This document shows positions 34,526 to 45,382 of a stretch of DNA of 64,000 bases, one piece after another. A model generated the notes under the pieces. It made no database searches. It was not told where the DNA came from and saw nothing but the letters and a program-made list of their open reading frames with translations. The DNA is from Takakia lepidozioides (taxonomy: Eukaryota > Streptophyta > Takakiopsida > Takakiales > Takakiaceae): the NCBI GenBank assembly GCA_030704615.1, contig CM060734.1, forward strand, positions 10,664,001 through 10,728,000, in the 5' to 3' direction. Numbering within the stretch: position 1 is the stretch's first letter; every line of letters starts with the position of its first letter. Position numbers and translations under genes: made by a program.

Positions 34526-36852
34526 ATGACCAGCAAGACCACCAGTGTTTCTTCTATGGTGAGTCAGACTCGGAGTCAGGAGGATTCTCGCCGAGGGTGC
34601 AAGTCATATCCGTGCCATTGTTGTGGGACACGATGGAGGAGATGTATGGAGCTACCAAGGGGCCACGTAGGTACTCTAGAGCTGTGGGCACCATCGAGCT
34701 TGATGACTTTATACAAGAGTTTGACAGTTGGTGTGATTTGCAGCAAATGCGCAATCCACAACTGTTTACGCCCTTTATGGCGTAGAAGGGGCTATTCCAG
34801 CACCTTGAGGGGCTGCCCATGGATGATTACCATGAATTTAGGCGGGGACATGCGGTGGAGATTGAGGAGTGGCGAGAGTATTGGTCACCTAACTATGTCT
34901 CAATCACTAGAGGCACAAGGGCAGCGGTGACACCAGCAGCTACACAAACATCTCCAACTACAAGCACTAGTAGTGGAATAAGTAGTGTCGGCACATCTGC
35001 AGGTGGTACCAGTTCAAAAGGTGCTACTACTCCTCCTGCCACAATTACAACACATGTTCATAGATTCAACCCGGTGGTGGAGTTCTTCCAGGAGTTGCAG
35101 AGGAACTACCAAGGTGTACGGACAGAGAAGCTGCGAAGTTTGTAAGACTTCCAGCGCAAATCCAGTGAGAGCTTGCGGGAGGCCTACACTCGTATGAGGC
35201 ACTTGATAAGTGTGACCCAAGGGGTTACTGAAGCTCAGGCAGTCCAGTTCTGGTATGGAATTTTGGACAAGGAGCTCAAGAGAAGGGTGCGGGATGCAAC
35301 CCTGTTACAAGCGGCCCAACCCACATTAGCGGATGTGTTTTTGCTGGCTGAGCGGATTGAGATCAACATGGTGGAGGAGCGAGTTGTTACCATTGGATTT
35401 GGCAAGGACATGCCTGCACGAGGTGCAGCTGCCAGCCAACAGGTACAAGGGACTGCCCAACAGCGTGGTCAGGGGGGCAAGGTTGCCCAACCCAAGTTCC
35501 ATGGAGCTTACAGGGGACCTCAGGTGCAGATGCCCGTGGCATCTTTTGCAGGCCAACAGCAACCAGGGGTGATATGTTGGACATGTGGAGGACCCCATGT
35601 CAAGAGAGATTGCCTAGAGAGTGGCAGAAGGCCGGCACAAGCACAGCCTGCACAGTTGCAGTGTGGGCATTGTGGCAAGTATGGGCATGGAGATGCCCAG
35701 TGTTATGACTTACACCCTGAGTTGCGCCCAGGCCAGTTCCAAGGGAACAATGGTGGCCGGGGGCGAGGTGGACCAGCCCAGAGAGGACGAGGTGGTCGGG
35801 CACGAGGTGCAGGCCAAGGGCAAGCTCAACATGGCCAAGGTCGCGGAGGTCAGGGTGTTGACCAAGACATGGCCAACCGGCTTCAGCAGCTAGAGCAGAG
35901 GCTCGCTGCCATGGCTACAGCTCAGGTGGTACCGGCTCCCAGGCGGGATGGTCCACATTCTGTTCCTGAGGGAGGAGATATGGGAGGCATGGGATTCATG
36001 TGCGGAGCAGCACTACCACTAGTGCAGGTGGAGTCTGCTGCAGCCGTGACTCGAGGAGCAGCACGAGTTCCTAAACCACGAGGTGCAGAGGTGGAATTGG
36101 ATCCACAGCGTGGGGAGGCAAGCCGTCAGGCGAGGCTTCCTCAGTCATTCACATTGGCGGAGACAGTGTCGACGCCATCCATGGCACCTAGTTCTCGCCC
36201 GACTATTACCGAGGCGGAGGTTACTATGCCATTGGGGAGAGCTACACGTGCAGCACTGACACCTGCTACCAAGGCTAGTGCAGCCGGTGTGTTATTGGGG
36301 GCAACCACCTCTGTGTGTCAAGCCCCACTGTTCTCGGCAACCATGATTGCGACGTCGGGGGTAAGACCAGCTGCAGTGTTCAGACTAGCAGCAACACTCT
36401 GCGAGAGTGGGGAGGTCACTTCATCTTCTGCGGAGTTACTGGAAGGTGTAGTGGCAGAGGGATCCTCGGATTTGAGGGTCAAGACTGCCACGGCTGCGCC
36501 ATCGCAAGCTGCAGCTGCCAGGTTGACGGAGCTGCCAGCTAGGCCAGCCTTTGAGCGCGCTATGGTAACACCTGGAGTTGTCTTGTTAGACAACCAGGGA
36601 GGCATTTTCACTTTGAGTGGACCGGCAGGCAAGAAGTACCGGCCACTGCGGGTCTTGTTGGACTCAGGAGCTCAGCCACTGATATTGGGCAGAGCTGCTA
36701 TTGCAGGTTTGGGCCTCATGGAGGCGGATATGGAGCCTTGTCCTTTCCAGATACAGACATCTCTGGGAGGATCAGAGCAGGCTCGGGGCATGACACGGCG
36801 TGAGTTGGCCAATGGACTACAACCAGATCATCCTGTAGATGGCTCAGCGATG
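34526..36852 (+). pseudogene. Gag and retropepsin part of the DNMT retrotransposon
   Basis: Gag likely starts at ATG 34526 (MTSKTTSVSSMVSQ), shifts frame near 34590 and continues with VQVISVPLLWDTMEEMYG. A Gag core lies around 34640-35400 (LDDFIQEFDSW, RNYQGVRTEKL, SLREAYTRMRHLI), crossed by stops at 34783 (TAG) and 35143 (TAA). Two zinc knuckles follow at ~35574-35720 (CWTCGGPHVKRDC, CGHCGKYGHGDAQC), then an Arg/Gly-rich stretch. Next comes a ~700-bp Ala/Thr/Ser-rich spacer. The retropepsin (LRVLLDSGAQPLILG) has the canonical DSG at 36661-36669. Gag packages RNA; the protease cuts the polyprotein. The next stop is TAA at 36853. Confidence 0.85.
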
Positions 36853-38622
36853 TAAGCCAAGGCCATTGTGACAGACGTGGTCTCTTACAATGTCCTTATT
36901 GGTGGGGCAGTGTTATATCCCATGGGCTTCACCCTGGACTTTTGGGAGGAGTCAGCATCCTACAGGCCTGGATGGCAGTCAGGGGATGGTCGTCGTGCAC
37001 AGCTCCCTGTGACATTCATTGGGGGTATTGCGGCTGCCCAGCGGGGCAAGATGCCAACACTAGCCGCCTTTACAACTGCAATTAGTTGGCCTGGAGAGTT
37101 GCTGGAAGGCAATGCCCATGCAGAGGATGTGCCACCTCCAGCAGAGCAGGATGACATGCATGGTACGGCGGAGTTGTCTGCCATGGTTGCTCACACTCCA
37201 TTATGGGGTACGAGCAAGGATTTGCAGCAGGCTGCTGATGGACGGGTACAACAAGCCTGGGTAGAGGCCTTCGAACCGTCAGGAGAAGAGGAGAGTGCGG
37301 TGATTGCACCAGGACCACCTCAATTGTCGCCATTGGACACCACACCTCTTGTGTGGCAGTGCCCGGATGAAGGCATATGCCTTCTGGACTTGTTTGGCGG
37401 GATCAGCACTGGATTGGCTGCAGTAGTGCAGGCAGGCATACGAGTTCGACGTTACCTATATGTGGAGAGGGATGAGACTGCACGACGCGTCTCACTGCGC
37501 CATGTTGCTCAGTTGGTACAGCAGTACCCTGATTTGTTGCCAGTGTCTGCAGTTCGTGGATACCATCAAGCCTTGCCAGCAGACATTTTGTTGTTGGGGG
37601 CGCAGGATTTGGAGCGGGTTGGCTCCATTGATCTGGTAGTGGCAGGTTGGCCCTGCCAAGGGCATCCATCAGCTGGGCATGGCAATGGATTGCGAGACTC
37701 GAGGACGGGTCTGTTTTGGGAGATGGTGCGGATTTTGCGCCACTTGCAGCTTCATCAAGCTGTATCTCCAGCATACATCTTGGAGAATGTGCCACTGATG
37801 GGTGATTCTCGGGCAAGGGTGATGGCCAGTGTGCATCAAGTCCGGTCGTGGCTTGGGTCAGCAGTGTTGCTGGATGCAGCTGCAGTGGGGTCATGGGCTC
37901 ATCGTCCACGGCTATGGTGGACTAACTTGATGCCACTTGCACTGCTCAAACGTGCATTTGATGGGGTACAGCGGCCAGCACACCTCACAGTGGATAGCAT
38001 TTTGGACACAGGGAGGCAGTCTCAACGTGTGAGACACGATGACCGTTCGCCTTTGGCAGTGGTCAACAGGGTGGGTCAACCACGAGCAGCATTACCTACA
38101 CTGCTCAGCTTCCCAGGATCCCATGCTTTTCGGGATGGTGGACCTGGCCTCTTGTGGGATAGCCAGTTGCAACAATTAGTGGAGCCCAATGCTGACGAGC
38201 GCGAGCGGGCGATGGGTTTTACCACAGGTACCACGGCGGTGCCATCTCTTTCTGAGGCATCACGTCGTCAGGTGTTGGGGCAAGCAATGGATCTCAATTG
38301 CTTGACCTGGATTATCAGCTTGGCTATGGCTGAGCAGCGTAGAGTACGGAGTACACTTCCCTTCATGGTCTCCCTGCCTACCGAGACGGTACAGGCAGCG
38401 AGTGGGGGCGAGCAGGTGAGGACCACGAGGTGCAGGCCGCATCCATGGCACACGTGGGAGGTGCTCGAGGTTCAGAAGGAGTTGGCAGCCAAGGCGGCGG
38501 TGATGGATCAGGTTGGGGATTTTTCTCGGATTGAGGAGGTCCTCAAGGATGGGATGATGGGGCAGGATGAGACATTGTCACTGACAGAGGAGGCAGTGGT
38601 CACTGCTCAAGAGGTTGCAGCA
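36853..38622 (+). pseudogene. C5-cytosine DNA methyltransferase domain inside Pol
   Basis: The domain transfers a methyl group from S-adenosylmethionine to cytosine in DNA. Motif I is CLLDLFGGISTGLAAV (from ~37379). Motif IV contains the catalytic Cys in GWPCQGHPSAG (PCQ at 37651-37659). Motif VI is LENV (ENV at 37783-37791). Motif VIII is HRPRLWWTN (from 37900). Late motifs include ERERAMGF and a C-terminal helix near 38200-38310. DLFGGISTG in motif I and AHRPRLWW resemble Dnmt3/DRM-type enzymes (LFDGIATG, AHRARYFW) rather than Dnmt1; that assignment is by eye. No stop falls inside the catalytic domain; TAA 36853 and TAG 38623 flank it. It lies between protease and RT in the same frame. Confidence 0.9.
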
Positions 38623-40250
38623 TAGCAACCACAGGACGCGTCTTCTACTTCTAAGCCTGTTGGACTCAAGGTTGCAGTCATGGAGGACAACTGGGAGCCT
38701 GATGTTGGACCTATAGTCACCAGAGGAGAGAGACGACGTATACGGCGGTTCTTGAGGGCTTACAGGAACTACTTTGCCTTCAGTTTGAAGGACTTAGGAG
38801 TACTGAAGGGTCAAGAGATTCGCATTGAATTGGCTACTGACACGCCAATCTTTCGGAGACCCTATAGATATAGTGACATGGAGAGGTCCTTGATTCAGAT
38901 GAGAACTCGGGACCTTTGGGAGGCTGGTTTGGTGGAGCTATCTGGGGGAGAGTATGCTTCAGCCACAGTGATGCCAGCCAAGAAGGATGTCTTTGGCAAT
39001 TGGATGGAGAGACGTATGTGCGGTGATTACCGGCCTGTAAATCGTCAGACCAAGTCCGATAGGTATGCCATGCCAACACCAAAGGAGATCTTTGATGCCA
39101 TTGGGCATGCCAAGGTCTTTAGCACGTTGGATTTTTTATCCGGATATCACCAGTTGCCGATCAAGGAGGCGGATAAGCAAAAGACGGCATTCTGGGGGAT
39201 CAATGAGCACGGGAAGGATTGCCTATACCAGTGGCGGTTCTTACCATTTGGGCTTAAGAACGCTCCGACAGAGTTTCAAAGAGTCATGGATAGGATTCTA
39301 GCAGGGGTGGAGTTTGCTCGGTGCTACATAGATGACATCATCATCTTTAGTACTACGGTGGAAGAGCATGAGAGACACCTTTAGGGGGTATTTGAGCGCT
39401 TGAGGGCGCACGGATTGAAGTTACATCCGGGAAAGTGCAAGTTTTTCCACAACCAGATTGAGTATATGGGTCACATGATATATCCTGGAGGATTGGGGGT
39501 ACAACAGACTAAGGTAAAGTCCATTGCACAGGTTCCACGCCCCACGGATGTGAGCCGAGTTCGAGCTTTCATGGGGTTAGCAAACTATTATAGACGGTTT
39601 GTTAAGGGATTTAGTGCCATTGCAAAGGCTCTAACCAAGCTGACCAAGGTGGACCAAGAGTGGCAGTGGGAAGATGAGCAAGAACAAGCTTTTCAAGAGC
39701 TCAAGGCGAGGTTGACCTCGGCGCCCATCTTGAGACGACCTATCAGGGGGCGTCCTTTTCAGCTGCATACAGATTGGAGCATGCTGGGGCTTGGAGCGGT
39801 GCTCACATAGGTGGATGATGAGGGAAGAGAGTTCGTAGTGGCTTATGCTAGCCGCTCGAACAACGTTGCAGAGTCTAAGTATAGCTCATATGAGGGAGAA
39901 TGCTTAGCTGCAGCGTGGGCCGTGGCACACTTCAGGTGCTATCTATACGGCAATCTCTTCACCCTTGTCACGGATCACCAACCACTCAAGTGGTTGATGG
40001 AGTCAGACAAGCTTACGGGGAAGCTTGCACGGTGGGCACTCATCCTTCAAGAGTATGACTTTTAGGTGGTGCATCGACCGGGTTTGGTCAATCGCAATGT
40101 AGATAGGTTGAGTCGCAATCCATGCACGAGCCAGCAGGATGACACTGGAGCTCGGTGGCATGGTGAGACGGACGAGGAGATGGTGCTCGGATGGCATGCA
40201 TCTGCATTTCTGTGTATCTTAGTAGCGGAAGGCCAGGTTGGACCTGCAAC
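38623..40250 (+). pseudogene. Reverse transcriptase and RNase H of the DNMT retrotransposon
   Basis: RT shows LATDTPIFRRPYRYS, MCGDYRPVN, FSTLDFLSGYHQLPI, LPFGLKNAPTEFQ and the catalytic YIDD box at 39325-39336, followed by KLHPGKCKFF, VSRVRAFMGLANYYRRF and RNase H (HTDWSMLGLGAVLT, LAAAWAVAHFRCYLYG, TDHQPLKWL). Together they copy element RNA into DNA and remove the template. Stops at 39382, 39808 and 40063 are all TAG. Family comparison puts Gln at 39808 (GAVLTQ) and plausibly at 39382 and 40063, so CAG-to-TAG changes are likely. Confidence 0.9.
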
Positions 40251-41760
40251 AGGGATGACTGTTGATCAAGTGTCTGAGGACCCTGAGGCCAGCAATGAGC
40301 AAGGTGGCGCCAAAGATATACATGAGGATTCAGTTGTGTTGGACTACCTCCGCACTGGAGACACTGCAGCCACTGCGACTGCCAAGGAGAGGGATCGGAT
40401 CCTACAACGAGCCAAGAGGTTCAAGTGGGAGGGGACACACCTGCTCCGAGTGTGGGAGGATGGTCGAGTGAGGATTGTGCCTCACCTAACACAGCGGGCA
40501 CGGTTAGTACGGCATGCCCATGAGGAGTTGGGGCATTTTGGGGTGCGACGCACTCATAGTCTACTACAGGGGCAGTATTGGTGGCGTGGTATGCACACAG
40601 AGGTGCAACAATTTGTGGCTAGGTGCATGGTGTGTGACAGGGTGCGTGCTTCATTCAACGCCCCTACTCCACAATTGCACCCTCTTCCGATCATGGGATT
40701 GGGCTACAGGTGGAGTCTTGACTTCGCAGGGCCATTGCCACTGACCATGCGCCACAACAAGTACGTGTTGGTGATGGTGGAGCACTTCTCCAAGTGGATT
40801 GAATTGGTTCCATTGCCTGATAAGGCTAGTGAGGGAGCTGCGTATGCATTCTTGGATTGTGTGCTTAGCTGATTCGATGCTCCAGCTGAGGTACTCACGG
40901 ACCAAGGGAGAGAGTTCTTGGGGGAGTTTCAGGCTTTGTGTGACAAGGCCTTGATAGACCACCGCACCACTTCTCGGGATCATCCTGAGGCCGATGGCTT
41001 GGCAGAGAGAGTTGTTCAGACAGTAAAGATGGGTTTGCGCAAGTATGGCTTGCAGAAGGGACACCTAGGAGATTGGGACCTTCAGTTACCCTGGTTAGCC
41101 ATGGGCTACAGGTTCAACAAGCAAACATCACTTGCCCCCTTCTCACCATACTTTCTTCTCTTTGGCCGAGAGCCGGATTTGCCTACATCCATTCGCAGAG
41201 AAGTTGCTACAGTTCTTAATCTTGACGATCCGGACGTGTGGGCACGTGCATGTGAGCATCATGCAGAGTTGTTCAAGAAAGTCATGCCCATGGCTTTCGA
41301 GAACCTTGCCATTGCACAACATCGTGATACGTTGAGGTATGCTACCATACGTGGTGGGGGCTATCGTCCTGGGGTTTGGAGATTCAACCCTGGTGACTAT
41401 GTTTATCTGCAGCAGACTGCTCCTACGACCTTGGATGTGACTGCAGGACATACTATTTTGAGGGTTCGAGAGGTGTTGCCCTCAGGAGTCCTGATCTTGG
41501 AGGGTCGGGATGGCATGATTTGGAAGGACCATGTGCGTAATTGTGCGCCATGTCACCTTCCAAATGTTGATGGAAGGGTTGACCCAAACCTGGCAGTGGT
41601 ACCTGCAAGTTTGAGGTGCATGTTGTGTGGGTCTGCTAGAGGGGCAGCCACCATGCTGGTGTGTGATCAATGCTCTAGAGGTTGGCATATGGGATGCTTG
41701 ACTCCACCTCTTGAGATGGTTCCTGATGGGGATTGGTTATGTCCGCATTGCATTGGATAG
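40251..41760 (+). pseudogene. Integrase with C-terminal PHD finger
   Basis: An HHCC zinc finger (HAHEELGHFGVRRTH, CMVC) precedes the catalytic core: Asp in SLDFAGPL (40720-40722), Asp in LTDQGREF (40900-40902) and Glu in LAERVVQT (41005-41007), a D,D-35,E-like arrangement. A TGA at 40870 falls where relatives have Arg (SRFDAPAEV), fitting CGA-to-TGA. A GPY/F-like segment follows. The end, 41617-41751, is a PHD finger with the full Cys4-His-Cys3 pattern: CMLC, CDQC, GWHMGCLTPPLE and WLCPHC. PHD fingers commonly read histone H3 tails; here one occupies the place where chromoviruses carry a chromodomain, so a targeting role is inferred. The stop is at 41758. Confidence 0.9.
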
Positions 41761-42017
41761 TGGGAGTGGATACAACCATGGAAGGCTAACAAGAAATGCA
41801 AGGCCAAGCTACTAGGAGACCAACACACGAGATCCTAACTCAAGTTCACAGATTGCAAGACGGAAACTAACGATGGGGTTGCTCTTGTACCCGGCCTCTT
41901 GGTCTATAGAGTTTGAGTACAATAGGGACAGTGATAGAGGACTTAGTACGGCTGTGGGTATTACATCTTGTAGCTATCTGGAGTTAGAGGGACCTAACCA
42001 CCAGCTAGGGGGACGAT

Positions 42018-42522
42018 TGTGGTGTAGCTTTCTAGGATTGTGTGCTTAGATTGTGTGGCGGACAACGAATGTTGTGGCACGATGCTTAGGTGCACGACAG
42101 CTGTCATGGTTTTAGTCATGGTTATCTAGAATTACCTACTTCTAGTTAACTAGGACATTTTAGATATTTATATTTATATTTTGTGTGTTGGGACTTCATT
42201 TGGTCTCACATGCCAAGTGAGGTGTCGAACCTCACTTGAGACATGGAGATAGGTTTTCCCCTTGTGAGTGTTGAGGAGGCTCATCTTCTTGTAGTTGAGC
42301 CTCCATGAGCTTCTCTCACCTCCATAGCTCTAGGTATTGAGAGGGAGTGTGTTGAGGGCTTTGTAGGGTGGATTCCTTTAGCAAAGGTGCCCTTGGCTTG
42401 ACTTAGTTTATGTGATAGAGTGGATTTCACTTGGAAGGACTAGGGCTTGTTCTTCATGTGATTGCTTCATGCTTTGAGAGCTTTCATTGTCTTCTACTTC
42501 TCTCATTTCTCATCTCTTATCA
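42018..42522 (+). repeat. 3' LTR of the DNMT retrotransposon
   Basis: The segment begins TGTGGTGTAGC directly after the purine tract CTAGGGGGA and ends CTTATCA, giving the usual TG...CA ends and a length of 505 bp. Two bases later (42524) a second copy of the LTR start begins, which fixes the right edge. The body contains a self-complementary GGCTCATC...GTTGAGCC block also seen in the LTR-like remnant at 9.4 kb. Confidence 0.7.
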
Positions 42523-42523
42523 T

Positions 42524-42609
42524 TGTGGTATAGCTTTCTAGGATTGTGTGCTTAGATTGTGTGGTGGACAACGATGTATGTTGTGGCACGATGCTTAGGT
42601 GCACGACAA
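42524..42609 (+). repeat. Second, truncated LTR start in tandem
   Basis: These ~86 bp match 42018-42102 closely (TGTGGTATAGCTTTC versus TGTGGTGTAGCTTTC) and stop at the shared CACGACA. A partial LTR immediately after a full LTR suggests LTR-LTR recombination or a nested insertion of a sibling element. Confidence 0.75.
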
Positions 42610-44417
42610 GGCCAAAACCATGGGATATCAGCCTCCTCTCCCGCCATGACCATGGTGTGGAGCAAGCAAGTCCTTCATAAGGTAAGATCTTCTCCAGCAA
42701 AAATATGTTGGCTAATTGGGCATGGAGAGTAAGGCATCCTTGAAGGTACCTGAGATAAGCATAGAACATCTATAGGGCTTCTGAATGCTGAAATTTTGAG
42801 CTAGGCCTTGGTAAGACAGCTTGCTGGAGTAGACGTGTACACCTTATACATGATCCGGTCAGTGCACATTACTCTTGTTTGCCGGTCCCCTGTAGCCGAT
42901 GCCTTATGTCAGATTTAGATACCTTATGATACGAATGAGTTCCTTTTCTTTGGCTCAAATGTTTCTATGTTTCTCCTGGTTATGGCTTTGCTCTTTATAG
43001 CACCATAAAAAATACCCAATTCTGATATGCTGCTGGTAGATGTTTTGTCTGAATACCAAGTGGTAAACCCCTGCCAGACTTCATTGCCTAAGTCCCAATA
43101 CCTGCCCCCTTTGGTTTTGTACACATGTTTTACCCAAAACAAGGGGTGGGTAAACACTAAAAGTCTGATATAAGATTCTTTCCTGATTGTTACTTTATGA
43201 CCTTGGGAATTGAGGGTTCTTTCACTGGCCTCTTCTTCCGGTCACCAGAGCTTATATATAAACTAAAAAGGTAAAACTCTACATTTTGACGTATGTGTTG
43301 ATGTACCTTCGTTTGTGTCACAACTTGCCAACTTGGAACATGCCAATGGCAGAAAATTCATTACCTAAACCTACCCCCATTGGTTTTGTACACATGTGGT
43401 ACCCAAAAATATGGGCTAGGTAAACACTAAAGGGTTGATAAAAGTTTCTTTCCTGTTTGTTGCTTCATGAATTTCGGAGTTAAGGTCCCTTCATTGGCCT
43501 CATATTTCCATTATCAGAGCTTATGTGTAGCTAAAAGGTAAAACTCTACATTATGATGTAAGTGTTGATGTACCTTTGCTTATCACGGCTTGTTTTGTTT
43601 GTTGACCTTGGAGAGTTGAGATTGTAGGTATGTTTATTTCTATGGTTCCTTTGTAACCAGAAGTAAAAGCTACAAAGAAGAGGGAGGTCATTTATGTGAT
43701 GGGGTCTGGTATGCACTCCCTTACGGGGTGAGTGCATACCACACTCACTCCATAAGGAGCTGCCATACCAGGGGATGGTTGGTGGGTTCCCTCTCTCTCC
43801 CTCTCTCTCACTCCTTCCATGGATCTGGCTGGTTCTCTTAAAACTTGATAGTTTAAGACCAGTGGTATGTTACCTAACCCCTAATTAACCTTCTTGGAAT
43901 TTGGTTAATTTCGGTTATTTACATTACCCGGATTTTTGGTATAAGGTCAGGATCCTAATGGAGCCATCCTATTATTTAATTTTTTCATCCATAAATGGAT
44001 GTCATCCTCAGAGGATGACACGGATGAAAAATCGAGAGTCAATTTCATCCAACGCGGATGAAATCACGATAGATTTCATCCTGTGCGGTAGAGTTCATCC
44101 CGAATGGATGAAATTGTGGGAAATCACGTGGATGAAATCGCGGGAAATCGCGCTTCATCTCTTCCCTGCCCTAACCCTCTACGTGACGATCGTGCTTAAG
44201 GGATGGCTGGAGCTGAGAGATGGTGGCGGGGGGCACATGGACCTCGATTCAGGTGCCCTTGAATGCCATGGAGCTGCGCCATTAAGGCATTTAGGTGTTC
44301 TGGCAAGATTCAGTACCTTCTTCCCCTCTTGGGGTGCGCAATGGCGGTGCAGTACCTGCAATTTCCCTGTGGCGGTTGTCTCTAATGCTTGGCGGGCGAT
44401 CTACCTGTGCTGTGGTT
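42610..44417. repeat. Non-coding stretch with direct and inverted repeats
   Basis: No gene is recognised. A diverged direct repeat occurs at 43112-43307 and 43382-43575, from GGTTTTGTACACATG to GTTGATGTACC. A hairpin with an 11-bp stem (GGTATGCACTC and its complement) lies at 43709-43740. Between ~43985 and 44160, short inverted words (TTCATCC and GGATGAA) recur many times. Confidence 0.65.
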
Positions 44418-45382
44418 GCTTGTTGTGACCTTCATTGATCATTAAGATACAAGCGGCGATCTTAAGGCCTCGGGGAAGTGTCTGAACTCTTTAAGTTTGG
44501 GCGATTCACTTTCTTTGTGCATGCTTTGTACATTTTGTTGTGCATTCTTGTTTGCTGGTCTTGAGAGCTATGGCGCAGGCCTCTCTTCCACAAGCCATCA
44601 AGGTATTGGCTTGCATATGCTCTGTTTCCTTTCTGCCCTTACTTTGTATTGCATGTTGTACAGCGATAACAAGCGTGAGACCTGCGATTCACCTGGGGTT
44701 CCACATCGTCTCTAACTTAACTGTTTCTGATTGCATGTGATGGGACCAGGTGAGGGTCCTCACTTAACATGGATTTTAAAGCTTGAAGTTGATTGGAATC
44801 GAGTTGAAGAAGCGACGCCATCTGTATCTTTGGGGGAGAACAATCCTTTCTTCCTCTTTCCTGTGATCTTGATGGCTCCTATGTTTGACCTAGTATGGTG
44901 GACAATCAATCATTACGGCGACTATCTCTTGTTCCCTATGGCATACTGATGTGACAATGGAGCAATGATATGACAAGCTGATGGCTTTAAAGAGATCTGG
45001 TAATATGCTACAATGTAGGGCAGACCTGTTTTCATGACCAGACAGTGTTCTTGAATGTACAAGCATTGGAAACTTAGCCTCTTTTAGAAGCTGGTTACTT
45101 TAGGACACTTGATACCATGCCAAACTGATATGGATGGATCTTTTGTGGCCAAATCTGGTCCTTGGTTATATGCCCTTGAATGTTTACCTATTTTCCAAAA
45201 TGATAAGACATTGGTAGATGTGAACAGAATGATTCAGGCATTGTATTCAAGTTGCTTTAGGATAAATAATACCAAAGTAACCTGCAGGCCTGATGGGATG
45301 AGCAATTCAGATTCTTTGTGTTTCCTATGGATGATTGCATGGCATGTAAATCTGATTACAACATGTTATGGTAATGATTTCC
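44418..45382 (+). repeat. Right arm of the ~950-bp inverted repeat
   Basis: Homology to the reverse complement of 31785-32733 starts at GCTTGTTGTGACC (44418) and ends at GGTAATGATTTC (~45382). The flanks of the two arms differ. Short frames in both arms match almost exactly but carry no known domain. Confidence 0.85.

Larger units (their letters stand above)
34526..42522 (+). mobile_element. Ty3/gypsy retrotransposon encoding a DNA methyltransferase and PHD finger
   Basis: One frame runs from ~34597 to 41760: Gag, retropepsin, C5-cytosine methyltransferase, RT, RNase H, integrase, PHD finger. The RT-RNase H-integrase order is that of Ty3/gypsy. It is broken by stops at 34783, 35143, 36853, 38623, 39382, 39808, 40063 and 40870, plus a probable frameshift near 34590 that separates the likely gag ATG (34526) from the rest; no other frameshift is seen. 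A purine-rich tract (42004-42013) precedes a TG...CA LTR at 42018-42522. The 5' LTR is not recognised. The copy is inactive as it stands, but the catalytic residues of every enzyme domain remain visible. Confidence 0.9.

Noticed and set aside
34513-34597. GTG start at 34597 as the true gag start
   Set aside because: An ATG at 34526 in another frame gives a Gag-like N-terminus; a one-base frameshift near 34590 is more likely than a non-ATG start.
37370-38330. Bacterial or organellar contamination as source of the methyltransferase
   Set aside because: It is in the same reading frame as a eukaryotic retropepsin and RT over several kilobases, so it is part of the retroelement.
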